Assembly: GCF_008801605.1 (NCBI RefSeq)
Contig: NZ_VZPJ01000015.1
Span: 62,001 to 126,000, forward strand
DNA: 64,000 bases
Origin: Pseudomonas brassicacearum subsp. brassicacearum
GTDB lineage: Bacteria; Pseudomonadota; Gammaproteobacteria; Pseudomonadales; Pseudomonadaceae
Reading direction: 5' to 3'
Shown: positions 6,729 through 14,724 of the stretch, in pieces
How the letters are laid out: every line of letters begins with the position of its first letter
Position numbering within the stretch: the stretch's first letter is position 1
Program-made: the position numbers and the translations under genes
Notes under the pieces: generated by a model
Seen by the model: only the letters and a program-made list of their open reading frames with translations
Database searches by the model: none
What the model was told of the DNA's origin: nothing

Positions 6729-9700
6729 GCACCCTGAGTATCGTTGCCCTGGTGGTGCTCGCCATTGTCGTGGTGCTGTTGATCGCGGCCCTGATCTGGT
6801 GGCTGCGGACCCAAGGCGGAGCGGCGATCCGCAGTTTCTATGGGGCGGTGCGCCGCATGGAACAGGAGCAGGGCACCCGGGACCGCTATCAGATGCCTTG
6901 GCTGATGATGCTCGGTAACGAAAGCGACGGCGCCCAACTGTGCGCCCAGTGGCGCTTGCAACCGACCGACAAGGCCGCCTGGTTCGGGCGCTGGTTTTCC
7001 GATGCCGAGGGCTCGGTGCTGGTGGTGCCCCAGGCGTTGTTCCTGCCCGATGAAGGCATGAACCGGCAACGGGGTAATTGGTGGCGCCTGTTGGGGCTGA
7101 TGTTGCGCTTGCGCAGCAAGCGACCATTGGATGCGGTGATCTGGACGGTGCCGTTCAGCACCCTCGATGACATCGAACACACCACCGAACTGAGCCTCAA
7201 GGTCCGGCGGTGCTTTATCGACCTGTTGCAACGATTCGGCCTCAGCCTGCCGGTGTACGTGGTGATCACCGGGATGGAAGAGCTGCCCGGGGTCCAGGAA
7301 CTGGTCAGCGCGCTGCCCGCCGAGGCGCGTGAATCGATGCTGGGCTGGTCCTCGCCCTATTTGCCGGATGCGGCCTGGCAGTCGCAGTGGAGTGACCAGG
7401 CCCTGGACCAGGTCAACGCGGCGCTGTCGCAATCGATCATCGAGATCGGTGCGCTGTCGGGGCAATTGGGCAGCGATCTGTATGGGTTGCCGGAGCGCTT
7501 CGAAGGCTTGCGACGGGCCTTGCAGATCCTGTTGGAGCCGGTGTTCCAGGGCAATGCCCAAGGCGAAGCGCCGCGTTGTCGCGGGGTGTATTTCACTGCC
7601 AGCCAGGCGCCGGCTGTCAGCGGTGATGGTTTGACCGCCGCCGACAGTGCCCAGCGGCAAACCGTGTTCGCCCGTCAATTGTGGTCACGACGGCTGGTGG
7701 CCGAGCGTGGCCTGGCCCAGCCCGTGCCGCGGCTGTTGCGCCTGCGCCAGCGCGGGCATCGGCTGGTCGGAGCGGTGGCGTTGGTGGTGGGCCTGGTCTG
7801 GTTGGGTGGCATGGTCTGGGTCTGGCACGATTCGGTGGAAGAAGCCGAAGGGCTGTCGCGGTTGATCCTCAGCACCCATAAGAATCACCTCGTGGTCGAT
7901 CCTGACGAACCGCAGCTGGAACCGACCCGGCACAACGTGCAGAACTATTGGAACATGTTGGAAAAGGCCCCGCGCTGGCGCTTTGTCTCGGTGGTCTTTC
8001 CCACTTCGTGGTTCTCTTCCGTGGACACGCAGCTGGAGAATGGGTTGCGCCTGACTGCTCGGCACCATTGGATATTGCCTCTGCGGGACCTGCTCAATTC
8101 AGACCTGGAACAGCTCAAATCCATCCGCAACACCGAGCGGCGGGGCAATGTGGAAAACGAAGATCCGGCGCAATGGCAGAGCTACGTGAAGGCCAAGGCG
8201 CTGGTGGACCTGGCGGTACGCCTTGAACAGCACAACCAGATGTTCAGCCAGGTGGTGAACGATCCCAAGGCACCGCTGGACGAACTGGTGCAACTGAGCA
8301 ACACCGCCTTGTCCCTGGGGCTCAACACCGGCACCTTGAGCCGGCCCCGGTTCTATAACCGGGTGCTGTTCGATGCCCAGAACAGCGATTTGAAAGGGCT
8401 GGACCTGAACGCCGCGCGCCCGGTGATCTCCGATAACTTCACCGGCCTGATGCAGCGCTGGTTGGACCATTACTTCCTGGCGGACAACTTCGTGCGCCAG
8501 GCCGGCTACCTCAAACTGCACCTGCAACGGCTGGAGGCCGGCGGCGGCAACTCCTTGAGCGAACTCGAAGACCTGATGGCGCTGATCGACGATTTGCAGA
8601 CCCTGGTCAGCCTGACCAACTCGGCCTGGGGGCGGGGCAAGGGCCAGGACCTGGTCCCCGGCTACAGCCAGATGCTGGACAAGGTCAGCCACAGTACTTT
8701 GCTGGGGCCGGATATCGAGCAGGACCTGGAGAGCCAGGCGGCGAAGTTGCAGCAGAGCTTTCGTGACCAGTGGATCGTCCAGACCGGCTCCCGGGACAAT
8801 CTGCTGGTGCAACAGGGCAGTGGCCTTCTGGTCTTGCAAGACCATGTCACGGCGCTGGACGGTGCAGTGCAGGCTTTGTTCAAGCGTGATTTCGTGGCGC
8901 TGGCCATGCAGAAGGATCCGTCGGGCAACAACCCCGATTCGATGGGCCAGGGCGATGGCAGCGATGATTTCAGCGTCGCGCTGAACTACTTCGCCAGCTA
9001 CAAGAGCTATGCCAATGAAGAAATGCCGCGCATTCCGCCGGATTACCGTGACGCGCTGATGCAGGCCGCTGAAGGTGCCGCGGCCCGGGCCATGTGGTTG
9101 AGCCTGGATGAAAGCGACGAGGCGTTGCCCGGCATGGGCTTCAATGTGCAAACGACCCAGGCCGTTGCGCTGCAAAAGGCCTTTATGGACGTGCACCGTG
9201 GCGACCTGGCGATCCGTTTCCAACGTCTGCTCAATCGCCGGGCATTGGCGCAGCTCAAGAGTGGCCTGGACGAAATCGATGCCCAGCCGCTGTTCAGCCA
9301 GCGGGCCGATGTCCAGCGTTGGGATGGCTCGAAAAACTTCGGCTTGCAACTCTACGGTGCCAGCGATCCACAAGACCTGAAGCTGAACCTGGCCCAGCAA
9401 TTCGGCGCGATGCTGCAGATCGCCGAGCAGCGAATGCCCGCGCTGGAATGGTTGATTGTCCAGCAGGACAACCTGTCGGCCCTGGAGCACGACCAGGTGG
9501 CACGCTTCATGGCCCTCAACGATGAATTGCTCAAGTACAAGAACCAGAACCCGGCCAGCTCGGCGGCTCAGCTGGAACAATTGGTGAGTCGGGACTTTAT
9601 CGCCATGGACACCACCTCCTGCGCGCAGATCTTGCAGACCTCCAGCCTGCCCGGTGGTCGCGGTGACCTGGCCCTGCGCACGGTCGCGTTGCAGCAGGGC

Positions 9701-10549
9701 GCCCTGCAACGGTGCCTGTACCTGCAACAGAGCCAGGCGGCGACGGCCTGGAATGACGTGGCCAACTATTTCAATCAATACCTGGCCGGGCGCTTTCCGT
9801 TTTCTCAGGATGTGCGGGCCAGCGATGCCGACCCGGCGCGGGTCCAGCGTTTGCTGGAACTGATTGACACACGCCTGCCCCTGGCCCAGGCCGGACTGAC
9901 GCTGAGCCAGACGCCGGAGCGGCTGGCGGCCGAGGATTTCCTCAACCGTTTGAAACAGGCCGGTACTTGGCTCGGGCCGCTGTTCGTGCGGGACAAGAGT
10001 GGCATTCTTGGGGTGGAAATGGACGTGCGCTGGCGTACCGATCGCGATGAGGAGCGCGGCGCCGACCAGGTGATCGCCTGGAGCCTGGACGCCGGCAACC
10101 AACAGATCAGCTACCCCGGCGGCGGCCAGCAGAACCTGCGCTGGATGGTCGGCCAGCCCGTACGCCTGACCTTGCGCTGGGCCCGTAACGGTTATCAGCG
10201 TCCGGCCAACGACCCGCTGCAACCGAACCTGGTGGTGCGCGACCTGGAGGCCGGTTGGGAGTACCAGGGGCCCTGGTCGTTGCTGCGCCTGATGCGCTCG
10301 CTGGTGTCGGTCCAGCGCCAGCCAAATGTAGACTACACCGATTTTCCCCTGGCCCTGCAACTGCCGGTGACCGCCCAGACCCAGGCCAGCACGGCGCAGC
10401 AAACGTTGATGTTCATGCGCCTGTCGTTGATGAGCCAGGGCTCCAAGCTGCCTTTGTCGATCCCACCGCTGCCGACGCGGGCGCCCCGTTCACCTTTCAT
10501 GGCGACCGCATCGAGCCCCGCCATCGCCACCCGTGAGGAGGGCCTGTGA
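6725..10549 (+). CDS. tssM: T6SS membrane-complex protein TssM (IcmF family, no P-loop)
   Basis: TssM (IcmF) spans the inner membrane and reaches through the periplasm to TssJ. The product has 1274 residues. It has one N-terminal membrane segment (about 5-26) instead of the usual hairpin, a cytoplasmic domain, a second segment (about 346-368) and a long periplasmic part. Where most TssM proteins carry a Walker A loop after the PW motif, this one reads LGNESDGAQL (about residues 62-71), with no GKT/S, so ATP binding is unlikely. The uncharged N-terminus and basic residues after the first segment suggest an N-out topology. It overlaps tssL by 4 nt and tssA by 4 nt. Confidence 0.93.
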   Translation: MSTLSIVALVVLAIVVVLLIAALIWWLRTQGGAAIRSFYGAVRRMEQEQGTRDRYQMPWLMMLGNESDGAQLCAQWRLQPTDKAAWFGRWFSDAEGSVLVVPQALFLPDEGMNRQRGNWWRLLGLMLRLRSKRPLDAVIWTVPFSTLDDIEHTTELSLKVRRCFIDLLQRFGLSLPVYVVITGMEELPGVQELVSALPAEARESMLGWSSPYLPDAAWQSQWSDQALDQVNAALSQSIIEIGALSGQLGSDLYGLPERFEGLRRALQILLEPVFQGNAQGEAPRCRGVYFTASQAPAVSGDGLTAADSAQRQTVFARQLWSRRLVAERGLAQPVPRLLRLRQRGHRLVGAVALVVGLVWLGGMVWVWHDSVEEAEGLSRLILSTHKNHLVVDPDEPQLEPTRHNVQNYWNMLEKAPRWRFVSVVFPTSWFSSVDTQLENGLRLTARHHWILPLRDLLNSDLEQLKSIRNTERRGNVENEDPAQWQSYVKAKALVDLAVRLEQHNQMFSQVVNDPKAPLDELVQLSNTALSLGLNTGTLSRPRFYNRVLFDAQNSDLKGLDLNAARPVISDNFTGLMQRWLDHYFLADNFVRQAGYLKLHLQRLEAGGGNSLSELEDLMALIDDLQTLVSLTNSAWGRGKGQDLVPGYSQMLDKVSHSTLLGPDIEQDLESQAAKLQQSFRDQWIVQTGSRDNLLVQQGSGLLVLQDHVTALDGAVQALFKRDFVALAMQKDPSGNNPDSMGQGDGSDDFSVALNYFASYKSYANEEMPRIPPDYRDALMQAAEGAAARAMWLSLDESDEALPGMGFNVQTTQAVALQKAFMDVHRGDLAIRFQRLLNRRALAQLKSGLDEIDAQPLFSQRADVQRWDGSKNFGLQLYGASDPQDLKLNLAQQFGAMLQIAEQRMPALEWLIVQQDNLSALEHDQVARFMALNDELLKYKNQNPASSAAQLEQLVSRDFIAMDTTSCAQILQTSSLPGGRGDLALRTVALQQGALQRCLYLQQSQAATAWNDVANYFNQYLAGRFPFSQDVRASDADPARVQRLLELIDTRLPLAQAGLTLSQTPERLAAEDFLNRLKQAGTWLGPLFVRDKSGILGVEMDVRWRTDRDEERGADQVIAWSLDAGNQQISYPGGGQQNLRWMVGQPVRLTLRWARNGYQRPANDPLQPNLVVRDLEAGWEYQGPWSLLRLMRSLVSVQRQPNVDYTDFPLALQLPVTAQTQASTAQQTLMFMRLSLMSQGSKLPLSIPPLPTRAPRSPFMATASSPAIATREEGL

Positions 10550-11628
10550 GCTTGCCGATATCGCCTTTGCCTGAGCTGGTCAGCCAGTTGCTCGAGCCGA
10601 TCAGCGCCGAATCGCCCTGTGGCCCGGACCTGCGCTACGAACCGGAATACGACCAGTTGCGCGAATTGCGCCGGGAAGACGACACCAGCCTGCCCACCGG
10701 CGTGTGGCAGTCTTCGATCAAGCGCGCCCTGTGGCCAGACCTGGAACGGCTTGCGACCACGTTGCTGCTTGAGCGCAGCAAGGACCTGATGATCAGCGCC
10801 TGGCTGGGGGAGGCCTGGCTGCATATGGCCGGGCTGGAGGGGTTGCCGGGTAGCCTGGCGCTGGTGGCGGGGCTGTGTGAGCGCTATCCGGAGCAGTTGC
10901 ACCCCCAGGCCGAGGACGGCGACCAGTCGTGGCGGGTGATCCCGCTGGAGTGGCTGGCCCGGCGCTACAGCGAAGTGCTGCTGACGCGGGTGCCGTTGTT
11001 CGACGGCCGGGAGCAGGCCTTCGCCGCTTTCTCCCTGGACGACTGGCAACGCTTGCAGCGCCAGCAAGTGTTGGTCAACGACAGCAAGAACGCCAAGGCC
11101 TCGGCCGAAGCGGCGCGCAACGATCAAAAGAAACTCGGCGAACTGATTCGCAACACACCCTTGTCGTTCTGGTTGCACCGCCAAGGCAGCCTGATGTTGA
11201 GCCTGCAACACCTGCAACGGCTCGAAGCCTGGAGCGACGCTTACCTGGGCAACCTGGCCCCGGGCTACAAATCCCTGCAGGACGTGATGCAGGCCTTGCT
11301 GACACTGGTAGAGGAGTTCATCGCGATGCACCCACAGCAACCCACCGTCGCGCCGGTGCAAACGTCCCCGGCATCCACGACGTCGACGTCCCAGCCGCAG
11401 GCGGCTCCAGCCCAGGTCTTCCAGGAACCGGCCAATCGTGAAGAGGCCTACCGACAGCTACTGGTCATCGCCGGTTACCTGGCCCGTACCGAACCCCACA
11501 GCCCGGTGCCCTACCTGATCCGACGCGGCGTGGAGTGGGGCAACAAGCCGTTGAGTGAGTTGCTGGGGGAACTGATCAGTGCCGATGCCGAGTCCCGGCG
11601 CTTGTGGACGTTATTGGGCGTTCTCTAA
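10546..11628 (+). CDS. tssA: T6SS assembly protein TssA
   Basis: TssA (ImpA family) coordinates tube and sheath priming or capping. The product is 360 residues with an ImpA N-terminal domain that includes SAESPCGPDLRYEPEYDQL (residues ~19-37), then a Pro/Ser/Thr/Gln-rich linker around residues 265-295, and a short C-terminal domain with PHSPVPYLIRRGVEWGNKPL. The start is GTG 10546, overlapping the tssM stop. It ends the rightward T6SS arm; its stop codon overlaps that of the convergent dehydrogenase, with no terminator visible. Confidence 0.92.
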   Translation: MSLPISPLPELVSQLLEPISAESPCGPDLRYEPEYDQLRELRREDDTSLPTGVWQSSIKRALWPDLERLATTLLLERSKDLMISAWLGEAWLHMAGLEGLPGSLALVAGLCERYPEQLHPQAEDGDQSWRVIPLEWLARRYSEVLLTRVPLFDGREQAFAAFSLDDWQRLQRQQVLVNDSKNAKASAEAARNDQKKLGELIRNTPLSFWLHRQGSLMLSLQHLQRLEAWSDAYLGNLAPGYKSLQDVMQALLTLVEEFIAMHPQQPTVAPVQTSPASTTSTSQPQAAPAQVFQEPANREEAYRQLLVIAGYLARTEPHSPVPYLIRRGVEWGNKPLSELLGELISADAESRRLWTLLGVL

Positions 11629-12578
11629 CGCTCCTCGTCGGGCCACGGCACTGGCGTCAACACCGGTTTGCCGGAAAAGAACGCGGTCAGGTTCTGGCCC
11701 ACCAGCTCTACCATTGCGCGGGTCGCTTCCGGCGACAGGCCGGCCACGTGGGGGGTGAGGACGACGTTGGGCAGGTTTTTCAGCGCCTGCGGCACCTCGG
11801 GCTCGTGATCGAACACATCCAGGGCCGCTCCGGCGATTCGCCGGTGCTCCAGGGCGCTGATCAGATCGGCGGTGGCAACCACGCTGGCCCTGGCGACGTT
11901 CACCAGAAACCCTTTTGGGCCGAGCGCATCGAGGGTCTGCTTGTTGATCAATTGCCGGGTATCCAGGCCGCCTGGCGTGGCGACGATCAGGAAGTCCGAA
12001 ACCCGTGCCAGTTCAGTGGGAGTGGCGCAGAAGGTGTAGGGCACGTCATTGCGCACCCGACGATTGTGATAGCTGATACTCATGTCAAAGCCCAGGGCGG
12101 CCCGTTTGGCGATCGCCATGCCCACCGCGCCAAGGCCCAACACGCCCAGCCGCTTACCCGCCAGGGAAGGACGCGCAACCCTTGGCCATTCGCCCCGGCG
12201 CAGGGCGGCATCGGAATGGGGTATGTCGCGCACCAACGCCAGCAACAGCGCCATGGCATGGTCAGCCACCGACGACGCGTTGACCCCGGCGCCGTTGGTG
12301 ACCACGATGCCCCGATGGCGCGCGGCCTGCAGGTCGACTTGTTCGTAACCGGCACCGATCACGCAGATGATTTTCAGGTTGGGCAGGGCGGCGATCTCTT
12401 CCTCCGTCAGGCCCAGGGGGCCGCGGGTCAGCACTGCGCTGAAGCGTTCACCGTGTTCGAAAATCGCCGTCTTGCGTTCGGCAGGCGTGGGCGCCAATTC
12501 CAGGTGGTAACCCTGCTTCTCGAGGATCGGCAGGTAATCATTGACGGTTTCAACCAGTACCAGAACGGTTGCGGTCAT
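11625..12578 (-). CDS. D-isomer-specific 2-hydroxyacid dehydrogenase (GhrB-like)
   Basis: A cytoplasmic NAD(P)H-dependent reductase of the glyoxylate/hydroxypyruvate or 2-ketogluconate type. The 317-residue product has a GLGAVG dinucleotide fold motif near 145-150 and the catalytic triad of the family: Arg in NVARAS (~229), Glu in DHEP (~258) and His in TPHVAG (~277). The ATG at 12578 has AGGAG upstream and is chosen over a 44-residue longer frame that would read through repeat DNA. It is convergent with tssA (4-nt overlap). The exact substrate cannot be read from sequence. Confidence 0.85.
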   Translation of the reverse strand: MTATVLVLVETVNDYLPILEKQGYHLELAPTPAERKTAIFEHGERFSAVLTRGPLGLTEEEIAALPNLKIICVIGAGYEQVDLQAARHRGIVVTNGAGVNASSVADHAMALLLALVRDIPHSDAALRRGEWPRVARPSLAGKRLGVLGLGAVGMAIAKRAALGFDMSISYHNRRVRNDVPYTFCATPTELARVSDFLIVATPGGLDTRQLINKQTLDALGPKGFLVNVARASVVATADLISALEHRRIAGAALDVFDHEPEVPQALKNLPNVVLTPHVAGLSPEATRAMVELVGQNLTAFFSGKPVLTPVPWPDEER

Positions 12579-12685
12579 GCTGGGCTCCTGTGGGTGCTGG
12601 GGCGATTTCAAGTATTCAACCTGATTGTAGGAGCCGGGGGCAGGGGGGCTTGGCTTTTTATGTGCATTTCGGATTTTGTTTGCAG

Positions 12686-12850
12686 GGTACATATCCATTG
12701 CTGCGGTCACGGCTGCTTAGGGTTCCGCCCTGACGGCGGGTCACTTTCGAAAAGCCCGGAAGCCGGCCCAGTCAAAAGTAAGCAAAACGCTCATGCCCCA
12801 CCACTCGGCACCTCGCCTAGGCTCGATGTGCCCTCACTTCGGCCATCGTG
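12686..12850. repeat. Dispersed intergenic repeat of fluorescent pseudomonads
   Basis: The segment starts with ACATATCCATTGCTGCGG (12689 onward), continues through a small hairpin (CCGCC/GGCGG around 12723-12737), and on to CCCCACCACTCGGCACCTCG. I recall near-identical sequences in many intergenic regions of P. fluorescens-group genomes. The first 24 bases recur in inverted orientation at 14607-14630 with two differences, on the other side of the permease gene. The right boundary is approximate. Confidence 0.6.
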
Positions 12851-12949
12851 GTTAACGGGGCGCCGAGATCAACGTCCACGCCGAGGCCGCCTAGTAGCCG
12901 ACCTGACTCTCCCGGTCGTACACCCATCAGATCTGTTTGAGCAGGACCT

Positions 12950-12976
12950 GTGGGAGCAAAGCTTGCTCGCGAGGCG
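12950..12976. repeat. Solitary REP element
   Basis: CTGTGGGAGCAAAGCTTGC followed by TCGCGAGG is a single REP half, the same family as the paired copies elsewhere in the window. Confidence 0.75.
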
Positions 12977-13019
12977 GCCTGACAGCCGGCCTGTCTCTCC
13001 GGTTGTACCCCGATCCAAT

Positions 13020-13111
13020 TGTGGGAGCGAGCTTGCTCGCGAAGGCGGCGGTACATTCAGTGCTGGTGCAAGCGGACACACAGCTATCGCGAGCAAGCTC
13101 GCTCCCACAGG
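13020..13111. repeat. REP pair upstream of the SdaC-type permease
   Basis: TGTGGGAGCGAGCTTGCTCG at 13020 is matched by its reverse complement ending at about 13110, with about 45 nt between the arms. This is the head-to-head pair (REPIN) arrangement common in this window. Confidence 0.85.
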
Positions 13112-13292
13112 GAATGCAGGGATAATTCTATGGCAGCGATCTGATACGCATAACCGCTCCTCAGCTAAGCCTTTGCTTCTGCTCACTAATCCCGGACAAT
13201 CGCGCCCCTGTTTCGGCCAGGGCGCTGCCTGTCGGGTTTTTCCGACTCGTCCCGGCCGGGTGCATGTGACCGGAATACGGAGATCCGCCCGG

Positions 13293-14573
13293 ATGAATGA
13301 TCAGGCCAATAGCGTCGAAGAGCGCTTTGAAACGACAGTCCCAGCCACCCTCAGCCAATGGAGTCGCCAGGACACCACGTGGATGCTGGGCCTGTTTGGC
13401 ACCGCCATCGGTGCAGGTACTCTGTTTTTACCCATCAATGCGGGCCTGGGCGGCTTCTGGCCGTTGCTGATCCTGGCGGTGCTGGCGTTCCCCATGACGT
13501 TCTATGCCCACCGGGGCCTGACCCGTTTCGTGTTATCCGGTCGCGACGGCGCGGACATCACCGAGGTGGTGGAAGAACATTTCGGCCTCAAGGCCGGTGC
13601 GCTGATCACGCTTTTGTACTTCTTTGCCATTTTCCCGATCCTGTTGATCTACAGCGTGGCGTTGACCAACACGGTGGGCAGTTTCCTGGAGCATCAGTTG
13701 CATATCCAGCCGCCTCCTCGGGTGGTGCTGTCCCTGGTGCTGATCCTGGGCCTGCTGGCGGTGGTCCGTTGTGGCGAGCAGGCGATCGTCAAGGCCATGA
13801 GCCTGATGGTCTACCCGTTCATCGTTGCGCTGCTGTTCCTGGCGGTGTTCCTGATTCCCCACTGGAGCGGCGGTATCCTGACCACGGCGTCCACGCCGCC
13901 TGAGGCTTCGGCGCTGCTGCATACCTTGTGGCTGGCGATCCCGGTGATGGTGTTCTCGTTCAACCATTCACCGATCATCTCGGCTTTTGCGGTGGACCAG
14001 AAACGTCGCTACGGTGCCAACGCCGAGGAGCGCAGTTCGCAGATCCTGTCGCGTGCCCATGTGCTGATGGTGGTAATGGTGCTGTTCTTCGTGTTCAGCT
14101 GCGTGCTGACCCTGAGCCCGGCGCAACTGGCCGAAGCCAAGGCGCAGAACTTGTCGATCCTGTCGTACCTGGCCAACCACTTCAGCAACCCGACCATCGC
14201 CTTTGCCGCGCCGTTGATTGCGTTTGTCGCCATCTCCAAGTCGTTCCTGGGGCACTACATCGGCGCCAGCGAAGGCCTCAAGGGCCTGATCGTCAAGAGC
14301 GGCCGGCGCCCGGCGCCCAAGACCCTGGATCGCCTCACCGCCGCGTTCATGCTGATGGTGTGCTGGGTCGTCGCGACCCTCAACCCGAGCATTCTGGGCA
14401 TGATCGAAACCTTGGGCGGGCCGGTCATCGCGGCTATCCTGTTTCTGATGCCGATGTATGCCATTCGCAAAGTTCCGGCCATGGCCCGTTATCGCGGCCA
14501 GGCTTCGAATGTCTTCGTTACGTTGGTGGGTTTGGTGGCGATTACGGCGTTGGTTTACTCCCTCTTGGCGTAG
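13293..14573 (+). CDS. sdaC: Hydroxy/aromatic amino acid permease, SdaC (serine transporter) type
   Basis: An inner-membrane proton or sodium symporter of the HAAAP family, most like serine/threonine transporters. The 426-residue product has about 11 hydrophobic segments and the family motif GLFGTAIGAGTLFLPINAG near residue 33, plus FSFNHSPIISAF near 225. The ATG at 13293 was chosen because the family N-terminus begins shortly before the first membrane segment; the frame is open for 1.7 kb upstream, but that part is repeat DNA. It is isolated: no serine deaminase gene is adjacent. Confidence 0.82.
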   Translation: MNDQANSVEERFETTVPATLSQWSRQDTTWMLGLFGTAIGAGTLFLPINAGLGGFWPLLILAVLAFPMTFYAHRGLTRFVLSGRDGADITEVVEEHFGLKAGALITLLYFFAIFPILLIYSVALTNTVGSFLEHQLHIQPPPRVVLSLVLILGLLAVVRCGEQAIVKAMSLMVYPFIVALLFLAVFLIPHWSGGILTTASTPPEASALLHTLWLAIPVMVFSFNHSPIISAFAVDQKRRYGANAEERSSQILSRAHVLMVVMVLFFVFSCVLTLSPAQLAEAKAQNLSILSYLANHFSNPTIAFAAPLIAFVAISKSFLGHYIGASEGLKGLIVKSGRRPAPKTLDRLTAAFMLMVCWVVATLNPSILGMIETLGGPVIAAILFLMPMYAIRKVPAMARYRGQASNVFVTLVGLVAITALVYSLLA

Positions 14574-14606
14574 GCCTTTATTGGAGGGCGAGGTTGGTGT
14601 GTATAT

Positions 14607-14630
14607 CCGTTACCGCAGCAACGGATATGT
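14607..14630. repeat. Short inverted copy of the dispersed repeat
   Basis: CCGTTACCGCAGCAACGG followed by ATATGT is the reverse complement of 12689-12712 with 22 of 24 bases identical. It lies downstream of the permease, so the gene is bracketed by inverted copies. Confidence 0.7.
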
Positions 14631-14668
14631 CCCCAAAAAAAGGCACTTCCCCTCAAATAGACAGGCAT

Positions 14669-14705
14669 AAAAAAACGCCGCCCCTCGCAAGAAGGGCGGC
14701 GTTTT
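14669..14705. terminator. Bidirectional rho-independent terminator between sdaC and acnB
   Basis: AAAAACGCCGCCC and GGGCGGCGTTTT form a perfect GC-rich stem with a short loop, flanked by A and T runs. It can terminate sdaC from the left and acnB from the right. Confidence 0.92.
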
Positions 14706-14724
14706 CAGTCGGGCGTTTTAAGCT

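Larger units (their letters stand above)
12579..13292. other. 714-bp intergenic region made largely of dispersed repeats
   Basis: No convincing gene lies between the dehydrogenase and the permease. The stretch contains a dispersed intergenic repeat (from about 12686), a solitary REP at 12950-12976 and a REP pair at 13020-13111, described separately. Long open frames cross it on both strands but they encode Arg/Pro-rich, low-complexity translations typical of non-coding GC-rich DNA. The remaining bases before 13293 presumably hold the permease promoter; no clear -35/-10 pair was recognised. Confidence 0.7.

Noticed and set aside
8099..10402. 767-codon minus-strand open frame
   Set aside because: Fully antisense to tssM, with a Gln/Leu/Arg-rich composition and no motif.
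11604..13292. Upstream extension of the permease frame
   Set aside because: The extra 560 codons cross an antisense gene and repeat DNA, and the family N-terminus starts at 13293.
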